From: Siphonodentalium dalli | Taxonomy: Eukaryota > Mollusca > Scaphopoda > Gadilida > Siphonodentaliidae | Assembly (NCBI GenBank): GCA_032622095.1 | Contig: CP136065.1 | Span: 157,115,577 to 157,179,576 of the forward strand | DNA length: 64,000 nucleotides | Direction of reading: 5' to 3' | Shown: positions 1 to 11,476 of the stretch, piece after piece | Numbering within the stretch: position 1 is the stretch's first letter | Layout of the letters: every line of letters starts with the position of its first letter | Notes under the pieces: generated by a model | What the model was told of the DNA's origin: nothing | Seen by the model: only the letters and a program-made list of their open reading frames with translations | Databases searched by the model: none | Translations under genes and position numbers: made by a program

Positions 1-3000
1 TTGCCGAAAACGTGTATTTAGTAATATCGTTGTTGTTGATATTTACGGCTTGGGGGCTATTTTCTTATTTAGCAAGTTTGAGCTCAATCGGTTCGAGTCT
101 ATAAAGGACACACTCATATATATGACACTTCCCGTGGGTAGCAAGTTTGAGCTCAATCGGCATTCCCTGGAATTTCCCGTAGATTGGCAGATTCCAGTAG
201 CTTTCTAACGGTATATCTGGGGAGAAATCTGATGCTATATTCGTGATTATCTGGGATGATTTCGGTATATAACTATATACTGTAAAAACAAAGCGCGCCA
301 TCCGTGCTCGCAGGGTTGGTCAGAAACAAATGTTTTTTAAATTTAATGTATGTTCCGTATATCTCTCTGCAGATGCAAATAACGTTGAATGGCAAACAGA
401 CGCTCTTTATAGAGATGCGTCAAAAACAAACGCTCATTAAATAATCACTTGATTAACCCACGCCGTGCCTTTGTGGTGATTTGAGATTGGAGAACGGGTG
501 CTCTGAGCTTCTCTAAACCGCGACCACGGTCGTGTCGGTGGGATTTGACACTTAGATAGGAAGTTTGAGCTCAATCTGTACACGCGTTTTGGATTCTATG
601 AAGTACACACACACATATATACACACATATATACGAAGTCTCAAAATATATAGTATAGATAGACTAGCAGGTTAGCCCGCCACTGGCGGCATTCGTCCCA
701 TGGCTTTGTTTCAGAAACATGACATTTTTGTAATTATTTTGTTTTTATTTATTTTTGTTTTTTATTTTTGAATATGAATTTAATGTTTTTTAAATTTAAT
801 ATATTTTGTTTCTGAATTGTTTTTTTATTGTTAATTTTTTTTAATTTTAAATTGTTTTAATTAAATTGTAAATTGTTTTAATTAATTTTTTTGTTTCTGG
901 CGGAAAAATTTACCCGTAGAAATCCCCCCTTCCTAGGAACGACAGACAACGCATTCTTTGTTTCGTGAAATCTCTCTACGATAACATTGCATTGAATTTA
1001 AAACAAACGCTTCCCGTCGGGAAATCTGTCTGCATAATATTTTGAGTCTGCCGTACCCGTCGTAATGTCGTGAAATCTCTCTGCATAATAGATAACATTG
1101 CATTGAATCTGTTGTTGGCATTCAGGGCTTCGGGTCATTGTTGTTGGCATCACGGCTCCCCGAAAACTCTCACATTGCCGAAAACGTGTATTTAGTAATA
1201 TCGTTGTTGTTGATATTTACGGCTTGGGGGCTATTTTCTTATTTAGCAAGTTTGAGCTCAATCGGTTCGAGTCTATAAAGGACACACTCATATATATGAC
1301 ACTTCCCGTGGGTAGCAAGTTTGAGCTCAATCGGCATTCCCTGCAATTTCCCGTAGATTGGCAGATTCCAGTAGCTTTATAACGGTATATCTGGGGAGAA
1401 ATCTGATGCTATATTCGTGATTATCTGGGATGATTTCGGTATATAACTATATACTGTAAAAACAAAGCGCGCCATCCGTGCTCGCAGGGTTGGTCAGAAA
1501 CAAATGTTTTTTAAATTTAATGTATGTTCCGTATATCTCTCTGCAGATGCAAATAACGTTGAATGGCAAACAGACGCTCTTTATAGAGATGCGTCAAAAA
1601 CAAACGCTCATTAAATAATCACTTGATTAACCCACGCCGTGCCTTTGCGGTGATTTGATATTGGAGAACGGGTGCTCTGAGCTTCTCTAAACCGCGACCA
1701 CGGTCGTGTCGGTGGGATTTGACACTTACATAGGAAGTTTGAGCTCAATCTTTACACGCGTTTTGGATTCTATGAAGTACACACACACACACACACATAT
1801 ATACGAAGTCTCAAAATATATAGTATAGATAGATAGACTAGCAGGTTAGCCCGCCACTGGCGGCATTCGTCCCATGGCTTTGTTTCAGAAACATGACATT
1901 TTTGTAATTATTTTGTTTTTATTTATTTATTTATTTTTTTTATTTTTGAATATGAATTTAATGTTTTTTAAATTTAATATATTTTGTTTCTGAATTGTTA
2001 ATTTTTTTTAATTTTAAATTGTTTTAATTAAATTGTAAATTGTTTTAATTAATTTTGTTGTTTCTGGCGGAAAAATTTACCCGTAGAAATCCCCCCTTCC
2101 TAGGAACGACAGACAACGCATTCTTTGTTTCGTGAAATCTCTCTACGATAACATTGCATTGAATTTAAAACAAACGCTTCCCGTCGGGAAATCTGTCTGC
2201 ATAATATTTTGAGTCTGCCGTACCCGTCGTAATGTCGTGAAATCTCTCTGCATAATAGATAACATTGCATTGAATCTGTTGTTGGCATTCAGGGCTTCGG
2301 GTCGTTGTTGTTGGCATCACGGCTCCCCGAAAACTCTCACATTGCCGAAAACGTGTATTTAGTAATATCGTTGTTGTTGATATTTACGGCTTGGGGGCTA
2401 ATTTCTTATTTAGCAAGTTTGAGCTCAATCGGTTCGAGTCTATAAAGGACACACTCATATATATGACACTTCCCGTGGGTAGCAAGTTTGAGCTCAATCG
2501 GCATTCCCTGCAATTTCCCGTAGATTGGCAGATTCCAGTAGCTTTATAACGGTATATCTGGGGAGAAATCTGATGCTATATTCGTGATTATCTGGGATGA
2601 TTTCGGTATATAACTATATACTGTAAAAACAAAGCGGGCCATCCGTGCTCGCAGGGTTGGTCAGAAACAAATGTTTTTTAAATTTAATGTATGTTCCGTA
2701 TATCTCTCTGCAGATGCAAATAACGTTGAATGGCAAACAGACGCTCTTTATAGAGATGCGTCAAAAACAAACGCTCATTAAATAATCACTTGATTAACCC
2801 ACGCCGTGCCTTTGCGGTGATTTGAGATTGGAGAACGGGTGCTCTGAGCTTCTCTAAACCGCGACCACGGTCGTGTCGGTGGGATTTGACACTTACACAA
2901 TAGGAAGTTTGAGCTCAATCTGTACACGCGTTTTGGATTCTATGAAGTACACACACACATATATACACACATATATACGAAGTCTCAAAATATATAGTAT

Positions 3001-4697
3001 AGATAGACTAGCAGGTTAGCCCGCCACTGGCGGCATTCGTCCCATGGCTTTGTTTCAGAAACATGACATTTTTGTAATTATTTTGTTTTTATTTATTTTT
3101 GTTTTTTATTTTTGAATATGAATTTAATGTTTTTTAAATTTAATATATTTTGTTTCTGAATTGTTTTTTTATTGTTAATTTTTTTTAATTTTAAATTGTT
3201 TTAATTAAATTGTAAATTGTTTTAATTAATTTTTTTGTTTCTGGCGGAAAAATTTACCCGTAGAAATCCCCCCTTCCTAGGAACGACAGACAACGCATTC
3301 TTTGTTTCGTGAAATCTCTCTACGATAACATTGCATTGAATTTAAAACAAACGCTTCCCGTCGGGAAATCTGTCTGCATAATATTTTGAGTCTGCCGTAC
3401 CCGTCGTAATGTCGTGAAATCTCTCTGCATAATAGATAACATTGCATTGAATCTGTTGTTGGCATTCAGGGCTTCGGGTCGTTGTTGTTGGCATCACGGC
3501 TCCCCGAAAACTCTCACATTGCCGAAAACGTGTATTTAGTAATATCGTTGTTGTTGATATTTACGGCTTGGGGGCTAATTTCTTATTTAGCAAGTTTGAG
3601 CTCAATCGGTTCGAGTCTATAAAGGACACACTCATATATATGACACTTCCCGTGGGTAGCAAGTTTGAGCTCAATCGGCATTCCCTGCAATTTCCCGTAG
3701 ATTGGCAGATTCCAGTAGCTTTATAACGGTATATCTGGGGAGAAATCTGATGCTATATTCGTGATTATCTGGGATGATTTCGGTATATAACTATATACTG
3801 TAAAAACAAAGCGGGCCATCCGTGCTCGCAGGGTTGGTCAGAAACAAATGTTTTTTAAATTTAATGTATGTTCCGTATATCTCTCTGCAGATGCAAATAA
3901 CGTTGAATGGCAAACAGACGCTCTTTATAGAGATGCGTCAAAAACAAACGCTCATTAAATAATCACTTGATTAACCCACGCCGTGCCTTTGCGGTGATTT
4001 GAGATTGGAGAACGGGTGCTCTGAGCTTCTCTAAACCGCGACCACGGTCGTGTCGGTGGGATTTGACACTTACACAATAGGAAGTTTGAGCTCAATCTGT
4101 ACACGCGTTTTGGATTCTATGAAGTACACACACACATATATACACACATATATACGAAGTCTCAAAATATATAGTATAGATAGACTAGCAGGTTAGCCCG
4201 CCACTGGCGGCATTCGTCCCATGGCTTTGTTTCAGAAACATGACATTTTTGTAATTATTTTGTTTTTATTTATTTTTGTTTTTTATTTTTGAATATGAAT
4301 TTAATGTTTTTTAAATTTAATATATTTTGTTTCTGAATTGTTTTTTTATTGTTAATTTTTTTTAATTTTAAATTGTTTTAATTAAATTGTAAATTGTTTT
4401 AATTAATTTTTTTGTTTCTGGCGGAAAAATTTACCCGTAGAAATCCCCCCTTCCTAGGAACGACAGACAACGCATTCTTTGTTTCGTGAAATCTCTCTAC
4501 GATAACATTGCATTGAATTTAAAACAAACGCTTCCCGTCGGGAAATCTGTCTTCGGGTCGTTGTTGTTGGCATCACGGCTCCCCGAAAACTCCCACATTG
4601 CCGAAAACGTGTATTTAGTAATATCGTTGTTGTTGATATTTACGGCTTGGGGGCTATTTTCTTATTTAGCAAGTTTGAGCTCAATTGGTTCGAGTCT
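1..4697. repeat. Tandem array of a ~1.17 kb unit (about four copies)
   Basis: The word TTGCCGAAAACGTG recurs at 1, 1175, 2342, 3519 and 4598, giving unit lengths of 1174, 1167, 1177 and 1079; the last unit has lost about 100 bases near 4553. Copies differ by only a few substitutions and by small changes in A/T and CA runs, which implies recent amplification or homogenisation. Each unit holds three copies of the word AGTTTGAGCTCAATC, a CA/TA microsatellite ending in AGTATAGATAGACTAGC, and a T-rich block. A 62-codon minus-strand ORF repeats unchanged in three units, but it is made of repeated GAAATCTCTC words and I do not regard it as a gene. The left edge is outside the window, so the array may be longer. 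Its pieces recur singly at 6.5-7.0 kb, so the unit is a composite of dispersed repeats that became tandem. Confidence 0.9.
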
Positions 4698-5400
4698 ATA
4701 AAGGACACACTCATATATATGACACTTCCCGTAGGTAGCAAGTTTGAGCTCAATCGGCATTCCCTGGAATTTCCCGTAGATTGGCAGATTCCAGTAGCTT
4801 TATAACGGTATATCTGGGGAGAAATCTGATGCTATATTCGTGATTATCTGGGATGATTTCGGTATATACTGTAAAAACAAAGCGCGCCATCCGTGCTCGC
4901 AGGGAATAAATTTCGAGCGATAACGTTTGCGTAAATACGAAATTGTGAGTGATGGTTTGTAACCGGGATTTCTGAGAAGCATTATGCCTATAACTACACC
5001 CCCGCCTAAGCCCTGACCTAAGTGTCATACATACTATAACAATGATGTTGTAAGAGCTCCCCGCATAGGCAAGCACTCAATGTTCCCGTATAACTCTGCA
5101 GATGCCAATAACGTTGAATGGGAAACAGACGCTCTTTATAGAGATGCGTCAAAAACAAACGCTCATTAAATAATCACTTGATTAACCCACGCCGTGCCTT
5201 TGCGGTGATTTGAGATTAGAGAATGGGTGCTCTGAGCTTCTCTAAACCGCGACCACGGTCGTGTCGGTGGGATTTGACACTTACATAGGAAGTTTGAGCT
5301 CAATCTGTACACGCGTTTTGGATTCTATGAAGTACACACACACGGTAGTCTCAAAATATATAGTATAGATAGACTAGCCGATGAGCCCAACGTTGTCCGG
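4698..5400. repeat. Degenerate edge of the 1.17 kb array
   Basis: The unit continues past 4698 in diverged form. About 200 bases around 4905-5095 are replaced by unrelated sequence, then the familiar part (AAACAGACGCTCTTTATAGA, then the CACACA tract and AGACTAGC) resumes to about 5385. Higher divergence at the end of the array is the usual pattern for units that escape homogenisation. ORFs here are shadows of repeat sequence. Confidence 0.75.
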
Positions 5401-5414
5401 GCTATTCAAAAACC

Positions 5415-5860
5415 AAATTTCAAGTCGATAGCTCTACCCGTTTCCGAGATCTGGTCTGCGCATGCGCGAAGCTGGCATCGCACGGGCTCGGTGACCCGAT
5501 AAAATTTGTATCCGGGGCAAGATACATTCACATAGCAAATTTCAAGTCGATAGCTCCACCCGTTTCCGAGATCTCGTCTGCGCATGCGCGAAGCTGGCGT
5601 CGCACGGGCTCGGCGACCCGATAAAATTCGTATCCGGTGCAAGATGCATTCACATAGCAAATTTCAAGTCGATAGCCCCACCCGTTTCCGAGATCTCGTC
5701 TGCGCATGCGCGAAGCTGGCATCGCACGGGCTTGGTGACCCGATACAAATCGTATCCGGGGCAAGATACATTCACATAGCAAATTTCAAGTCGATAGCTC
5801 CACCCGTTTCCGAGATCTCGTCTGCGCATGCGCTGCACGGGCGTCGCACGGGCTCGCCAA
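5415..5860. repeat. 122-bp tandem repeat, four copies
   Basis: AAATTTCAAGTCGATAG begins at 5415, 5537, 5659 and 5781, an exact 122-base period. The unit is GC-richer than its surroundings and contains TGCGCATGCGC and ACCCGTTTCCGAGATC. One unit start also occurs alone at about 7094-7130, so the monomer is part of a dispersed element. Overlapping ORFs on both strands here are repeat artefacts. Confidence 0.9.
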
Positions 5861-6345
5861 TATGACAACGACCGTGTCCGTGGGATTTTACCCCTAGATA
5901 GGAAGTATGGTCTCGATCGGCGGAGAATCGTAGATTTGTATAAATGACAGACAGACAAACAGATAGATTGTATCAAAATATATAAGAGAGATATGTAAAT
6001 TAGATAGATTGTATCAAAATATATAAGAGAGATATGTAAATTATCTACACACCATTACTGGTGTTTGTCAAAGTTTAGTGGGGTATATCAATACTCATTC
6101 ACGATCATATCATTGAGGTCCGGAGGATGTGGGTTATCTCCCGAATACAGATTGTATCAAAATATATAGGAGAGATTAGGTAACAGCATAACAAAACTTT
6201 AACATATAAGTTTAAAGTAAACAATAAAATAACTGCTCTACATGAAGGAATAAATTGTCATTGACAACACAGCATTTCTGAAGAAAGTGTGTTGAGTTAA
6301 TCCCACTGTGATGACATCATCTAGCTGATTCGCTCTGTTATATTA
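5861..6345. repeat. Retroposon-like tail with a 41-bp duplication
   Basis: The sequence resembles the end of the neighbouring repeats (GGAAGTATGGTCTCGATCGG, then a GACAGACA tract). A 41-base block starting AGATAGATTGTATCAAAATA is duplicated at 5961 and 6002, with a third related piece near 6150. The rest to 6345 shows nothing coding. Confidence 0.6.
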
Positions 6346-7145
6346 CACTAGCAGGTTAGCCCGCCACTGGCGTGGTTCGTCTCATGGCTTTGTTCGAAAA
6401 AGCAATTGCAACAGCTTCTGAGACACGTATGCTGCACCTAGGTGTAAAATTTCGTCGAAATCCGCCAGTTTTACCCGATTTGACCTTGATATGATCATTT
6501 TCAAGGTCAAGGTTAGGTCGGGGTCACAATTTAACCCGTCCATGACACTTCCCGTAGGTAGCAAGTTTGATCTCAATCGGTTCGAGTCTATAAAGGACAC
6601 ACATTCACCACGGCAATTGGCATTGCCGTGGCAATCGCCGTAGGCTTCAATATTCGCCACAGCAATAGACTGCCGTGGGCCACGGACTGCCATAACAGTT
6701 GATAACATGTTCACATGAAGTGAATATGGATATAAAAATATACATATGCAGATATAAAAAAATGTAGAGTTACTCCTCTTGGATCGCGAGCGAATATCAA
6801 CCCGATTAACCCCCGCCGTGTTTGCGGTGATTTTATTGATTGGGAGTGGAGAATGAGTGATCAGAGCTTGTCCAAAATGCGACGTCGGCGATCCCTGTGG
6901 GTTTTTACACTTATATACGAAATTTGAGCTCAATCTGTCCACGCGTTTTCGATTCCATGAAGTACCCACACACATATATACACACATATATATATACGGA
7001 AGTCTCAAAATATATATATAGACTAGCCGATGAGCCCGACATTGTCCAGGCTATTCAAAAACTAGCCCGACAATGTCCGGGCTATTCAAAAACCGAATTT
7101 CAAGTCGATAGCTCTACCCGTTTCCGAGATCGGGGTATATCCTGA
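6346..7145. repeat. Dispersed repeat fragments related to the 1.17 kb unit
   Basis: The segment starts with CTAGCAGGTTAGCCCGCCAC, as in each array unit, and holds TTCAAGGTCAAGGT, TAGCAAGTTTGATCTCAATC, the CACACATATATACAC tract and AGACTAGC. It ends with one copy of the 122-bp array start. The long minus-strand ORF here (6382-7008) crosses these repeat joints and is not a gene. The mix of a 'caagtttgannnaatcgg' phrase and a microsatellite is typical of non-LTR retroposon 3' ends, but no reverse transcriptase is seen. Confidence 0.6.
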
Positions 7146-7149
7146 CGGG

Positions 7150-7957
7150 GTAGAGTCGTTGTGTTGTTTTTTCACAGCAACACCCCGAAAATTGTGGAAA
7201 TCGGCCCAGCGGATACCGAGATACAGGTTCAAGGTCATTTTAAAGGTCAAGGTCAAACCGCACGGGCATCCGGGTGTGACGAAATTGATCAGCGCATCAA
7301 ACTACCTGTCCCGAGATAGGGGTATCAAGCTTCAAAAGAATAGAGTTAAGCAATGTTAATAATTTCAATGTAAATAAACCAAATGTCTGTTACACGGCTT
7401 TAACCCAAATTTCGGCCATTCTGGAAGCCATCTCAACTAAATGGAGACAATCATGGATTTTTTTTTTTATAAAATAAATAAGTGTGACGAAATTGATCAG
7501 CGCATCAAACTACCGTCCCGCTCATTAACCCTTTGGCGAGTAGAACGACATATATGTCGTTTATCGGTTGAGGAGTAGAACAACATATATGTCGTTTCAG
7601 GAAGTGTTATTTTATGTAAACATAACTTCAATAAATCATCTGATTTATAAATGATTTGTATAGGAGTTATTTTGATTAATATAATGTCCCAAATGTATAA
7701 GTGCAATCAATTATGATAACGCACGTTAACAAAAAATGCACATAAATTAAAACGAATTATTGGACCCTTTTGACCCGAACTTGTTAATAATTATTGCTAT
7801 GACGTAGAAGTTAAATTTACTCATGACGTCATGTATATGACGTTACAGATACTCTCCAAACGGTTAAGGATGAAGCTTCAAAAGAATGGAGTTAAGCAAT
7901 TTCAATGTAAATAAACCAAACGTCTGTTACACGGCTTTAACCAAAATTTCGGCCTGT
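7150..7957. repeat. Duplicated dispersed repeat, second copy split by a MITE
   Basis: A block containing GACGAAATTGATCAGCGCAT, then AGCTTCAAAAGAAT, then TCTGTTACACGGCTTTAACC occurs at about 7277-7420 and again at 7486-7957. In the second copy the TTAA element 7529-7863 separates the two halves. The first copy follows a segment with TTCAAGGTCA phrases. No coding capacity is seen. Confidence 0.65.
7529..7863. mobile_element. TTAA-flanked (piggyBac-type) MITE, 335 bp
   Basis: TTAA at 7525-7528 and 7864-7867 flank ends CCCTTTGGCGAGTA and, in reverse complement, CCGTTTGGAGAGTA. The element interrupts a dispersed repeat whose uninterrupted copy lies just upstream. Near the left end a palindrome AACGACATATATGTCGTT occurs, and a close variant follows about 40 bases later. 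No ORF of interest is present, so it is non-autonomous. Exact TTAA duplication plus a CCCTTT-like end is the piggyBac signature. Confidence 0.7.
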
Positions 7958-7984
7958 GGACAATGATGTTTAGAAGGTGATTCT

Positions 7985-8081
7985 TCTGTCCACCATTCTC
8001 CTCAAACCAACCTCGAAGTCAGGCGCTGATCTGAGAAGAACAGATACTACACTTTGATCTTAGCCAAAAGGCCGAGAAGCG
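7985..8081 (-). ncRNA. U2 snRNA-like 5' segment, probable pseudogene or U2-derived repeat head
   Basis: Read on the minus strand from 8081, the sequence begins CGCTTCTCGGCCTTTTGGCT and continues through the branch-site recognition region (GTGTAGTATCTG), matching the conserved first ~46 bases of U2 except for one extra A. Beyond about 8036 it departs from canonical U2. A TCAG...CTGA stem can still be drawn where stem IIa belongs, but I see no Sm site (ATTTTTGG) and no recognisable 3' stem-loops. It abuts a dispersed repeat at 7957. The likely readings are a 5'-truncated-type retro-pseudogene, a U2-headed SINE or a very divergent variant; a functional U2 gene is unlikely. Confidence 0.75.
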
Positions 8082-8505
8082 TAACTCGGTGTGGAAAATA
8101 AATGCTCATTGTAAACTATAAAAGAGTCAACAGTCTGAATTCACAAACTATAAAACAGTCAACAGTCTGAATTAACAAAAAGAATGTCTGAAGTCGAAGC
8201 GTTGCGTCGAACAACAAAACCTTCGCCAGTCTCATATACAGATAAAGAGCGTTTTTAGGTTAACCAACCCGATTATGGGATTAATAAAGAGCGTTATTTG
8301 TAAGGCAATTTAGCGCTGCGGCTCAGTGGATCCGGAGATATGAGTTTTGAAGGTGAAGGTCACGCCGCACGAACAAATGGATGGGCCTATGTTGGTTCTC
8401 GGGTGATACTAAGTGCCCGTACCAAGTTTCGTCGAAATCGGTTCAGTCCATCGCGGCAACACACACACACAAACTTTCCTCAAATATATATTAGATGAGA
8501 TAATG
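8082..8505. repeat. Retroposon-like repeat ending in a CA tract
   Basis: A ~33-base block (AAACTATAAAA then CAACAGTCTGAATT) is duplicated at about 8114-8178. Further on, ACCAAGTTTCGTCGAAATCG, TTCAGTCCATCGCGG, (CA)n and ATATATATTAGATGAGA form the phrase common at the 3' ends of many invertebrate non-LTR retroposons. No reverse transcriptase or tRNA head was seen. Confidence 0.55.
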
Positions 8506-9834
8506 CCAATTCTTTTTGTTAAACTTTGTTTAAAAATTATGGTTCTGCTTCTTGCTGGATGAATAACTATGATGCTGTGATCAGTAAAACCATGTGGTTT
8601 CATTTGTGTCCACATGTCCACACTAATTTAATTGAATGCGAGGTAAGCTCTTGTAAGTTGGGTCGAGATTAACAAGTGAACTGTACTGAGGCTTTCCACT
8701 CAGCTTTATTAACTTTCTGATGTGGCTTAATTCAAAATGTATTAATCTGGCTGTAATGACTGAAACATGTAGCATGTAGATATCCTTCATCCCATTGTTA
8801 AATGGATTCTTGCAAAACAGTTTACAAGAATCAAAGCCCACGGTTAAGGTCCCAGGATCCTATTTTCATTTTTATGCCTGAAAGATGCAATCTCCTTGCT
8901 ACTAGAAGAGAATTCAGAAACCTTTTCTCTTCAGGAAAAAAAACAATATCTCTTGAATTGATTCAAGATAAATTCACTCAATCTCTGTTCATAAAACATC
9001 AAGTAAGTCAACTCCATAATATATCATTCATTGACTAATATAATTTAAATACTTGAATGATACTTGTTGCTAACATGGTATATGGGCCTACACTACTACT
9101 AGCAAAACCCATGCACATCTGGCAGCCAAAATTTCCTGTCAGGATAGTTCAACAATATATCCATCCTATTGACAGAATTCCCATTGTCATGTCAAAACAT
9201 TGCAGGCTATCTGCCCAGCGAAGGCATTTGGTATAACAACACCAAGTTCAGATGCTAATTGCCACAGTCTTGGGAAATCACTGTATGGTTTCTCCATTTC
9301 TACTGGTGCTAAGTACCAGGCAATATTTAATAATTTAGTAAAAATGTGCTACCACTTCGCACTCATCAGTACTGAACGATGAAATTAGATAGTGTTTTGA
9401 CACATCTATTTGTGATGTAGCTGCACAAGATTACGGACCAATGACCGCCAACAGAAATATAATGTTATGAATGGTGGTTATTCCCCCAAATGGTGACGTT
9501 AACTGCTGTTTAAAAACTGTTAGTGATTGCGTAATTGTTTCATATTTTACTGCATGCGTCAATGACTTTAGCATATGTCAAAGCGGTGTTATGATAACAA
9601 TGTCAAACCTGCTGACCAATTTTGCACTACCTGGAATGGATATATTTTACACCCTAAGGACCATAGCCTCGAAAAATGAAAGTGTCAATGACATAGTAAC
9701 TAAACTTGAGGAGGGTCCTGAAGAATTTAGTCATGCAAAGCATAAAATGCAAGATATGGCTGGATTTCGGGAGACTCCTGCCTAAATCGGGAAAGCTAAC
9801 ATGGTTGGATACAAGCTGTGAAAATACTATTTAA
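8506..9834. other. No gene recognised
   Basis: Several ORFs of 60-104 codons lie here on both strands, the longest at 9471-9785 on the plus strand. None shows a recognisable motif, codon bias or clean splice context. The end of that ORF (ATGCAAGATATGGCTGG) resembles phrases in other dispersed repeats of this window. The region probably lies within or beyond the 3' part of the ENL/AF9 gene, but no further exon of it was found. Confidence 0.5.
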
Positions 9835-10077
9835 CCCTTTCCATGCTACATACTCATTGATGAGTAGTTCCCTCAGGAAATGTTCAGATAAAAAGTTCAA
9901 CAAATGGTTTGTTGAACTTATTATCTAAACATTTCCCAGCAATGAACATGAATTATTATTCTGGCTGCATGGCTGTCATCTGCTAATATATTCTTCACAT
10001 CCCTCCTAATGAATAGTAGACCACTCCAATGTATACTTTTGTAACTAAATGGGAGAATCCATTTAGTATAGAAAGGG
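9835..10077. mobile_element. TTAA-type MITE, 243 bp
   Basis: TTAA at 9831-9834 precedes CCCTTTCCATGC; the other end is GAAAGGG followed by TTAT, one base off TTAA. Inside is an inverted pair around AAATGTTCAGATAA and TTCAACAAATGG, shared with partial copies at 10785-10986, 37512-37861 and 43560-43712. It lies 88 bases beyond the ENL/AF9 exon, inside the next intron. Confidence 0.65.
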
Positions 10078-10164
10078 TTATCGGAATATCACGTTTTTTT
10101 TTTAGATGCAGAATTCCCCGAATAACATATGTTTACCCTACCTCACATGCAAGTAAGTAAGTAC

Positions 10165-10314
10165 CTTGGAGGAGCCAGAAGATGACTTTTGCTGCTTCTT
10201 TGGTGTTTCTGTCCTGATCGGTGGCCCAAATATATCAGTGAATGGTTGAGCAGCTGGCGCAGGTTGGACTGGAGGTGTGGCTGTCTTGCTCTCAGCATTT
10301 GGCCTGACAATCAC
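10165..10314 (-). CDS. MLLT1/MLLT3: ENL/AF9 (YEATS) gene, linker exon after the YEATS domain
   Basis: This is a 150-base exon, phase 0 at both ends, encoding 50 residues. It begins VIVRPNAES and contains PPVQPAPAAQPFTDIFGPP and a basic/serine end KKQQKSSSGSSK. The minus-strand acceptor is TTGTTGAAG and the donor is AAG|GTACTT. Joined to the preceding exon it reads [16 protein letters not shown], close to [16 protein letters not shown] known at the same place in vertebrate ENL. In the family this is the start of the disordered linker between the YEATS reader and the C-terminal AHD that binds DOT1L and the super elongation complex. The AHD is not in the window, so the gene continues to the left. 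Confidence 0.85.
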
Positions 10315-10784
10315 CTTCAACAAATAAATCATAATCAACAAAACATTCGATATTCTGACTCAAAACAGTAGCACGCTGGAAGAAAAAATAAGGCCCATTC
10401 ACTGGCTTCACCTGAATTGGACAAATTATGTTAGTAAACTGTCAATTGGCATCAAATATGAGGTACTAATTTAAGGATTCCACATTGGATGTGTCAAATT
10501 AGTCATAAATTCATATGCTACATGTATGCATACCGCCATACAATCACCATCATAGTATCACACACGCAAAGGGAAAATCTACAGAAATAGCATCAATACC
10601 TATGAAAGTGGCAATGACACTGTAGCTCAACTTTGGAAGAAGTTAAATTTTCAAATGAGCAATGTAGCCCATGATAATGGATTGATTTTTAAAATCCCAG
10701 ATGGCAGCTGGCAGCCATGTTTTTAAACAAATTTTGATCAAAATAGGAGGCTCCCATCTGGAGGACACCCGAAAGATCCATAAA

Positions 10785-10986
10785 TTAAGAAATGTTCAGA
10801 TAATAAGAAAACATATTATCTGAATACACCAATAAATAGGAATATTTCTGTACTTGATATATCTATTTGCCCATCTGTCGTATATACCGGTAGATACATA
10901 TATTTCCTAACTTCCCTCCAGATAAATAATAAACCATTCTCATGTATACTTTTATAACTTGGTGGGAGAATCCATTTAGTAAAGGG
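10785..10986. mobile_element. Partial TTAA-type MITE beside an exon
   Basis: The right end reads GAATCCATTTAGTAAAGGG followed by TTAA (10987-10990), as in the copy at 9835-10077. AAATGTTCAGATAA appears on the left, but no left terminus is preserved. It stops only 20 bases from the boundary of the next ENL/AF9 exon at 11007, with the splice donor intact. Confidence 0.55.
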
Positions 10987-11006
10987 TTAATAAAGGATAT
11001 ACTCAC

Positions 11007-11230
11007 ACCGCCAGCCTTGAGCAGCTTCCTTTTGAACTCATCAGTTGGATTCTGGAATGTCAGCTTCTCACACCGAATGTTACTGACAGGCGTCTCATCC
11101 AGCTGAAGGAAAATGTCGTAGACAAAACGGATTTTCTTTGGTTCCTCTTTATTCTTGAAGTAGATGTATATTGGCAAGTTAAATCCTGCATAGCCTTCTT
11201 CACTCACATGATATGGTGGTGCTGTGACAA
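11007..11230 (-). CDS. MLLT1/MLLT3: ENL/AF9 (YEATS) gene, C-terminal half of the YEATS domain
   Basis: This 224-base exon enters in phase 1 and leaves in phase 0. With the G from the previous exon it reads [17 protein letters not shown], then [46 protein letters not shown] and LLKAGG. This matches the second half of the AF9/ENL YEATS fold without gaps. The G-Y-A segment (Y about residue 75) is the acyl-lysine cage tyrosine, known as Y78 in human AF9. The acceptor is TTTTGTAG and the donor GGT|GTGAGT. YEATS proteins read acetyl/crotonyl-lysine on histone H3 and recruit the elongation machinery in the nucleus. The family call is firm; whether it is closer to ENL or AF9 is open, since invertebrates usually have one gene. 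Confidence 0.95.
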
Positions 11231-11476
11231 CTACAAAATTCAATATTAAGTAACTGTAAGAAGATGACTCTAAAGTCCCATGTCAATGTGACCAAGGTCA
11301 CTATTTTGGCCAAGGTCACTATTCCAATAATGTCAAAGCATATTGAAAGGTATGGTTCAACTAATCCAACTGACAGCCTCTGTGACACTATTATAGCGAA
11401 AGTCAATTTCTCTTTTCTCAGGCTGGCGTGCATGGTCCTGTAACTCTATGCATGCAACCTTTTTATTGGCATTTAA

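Noticed and set aside
933-3465. Identical 62-codon minus-strand ORFs repeated in three array units
   Set aside because: They arise from repeated GAAATCTCTC/AACATTGCATTGAA words in a tandem array and have no recognisable protein features.
6382-7008. 208-codon minus-strand ORF
   Set aside because: It crosses several dispersed-repeat joints and a CACACATATA tract; no domain is visible.
8800-9785. A possible gene from three plus-strand ORFs (8802, 9200, 9471)
   Set aside because: No recognisable family, no consistent splice joins, and the last ORF ends in repeat-like sequence.
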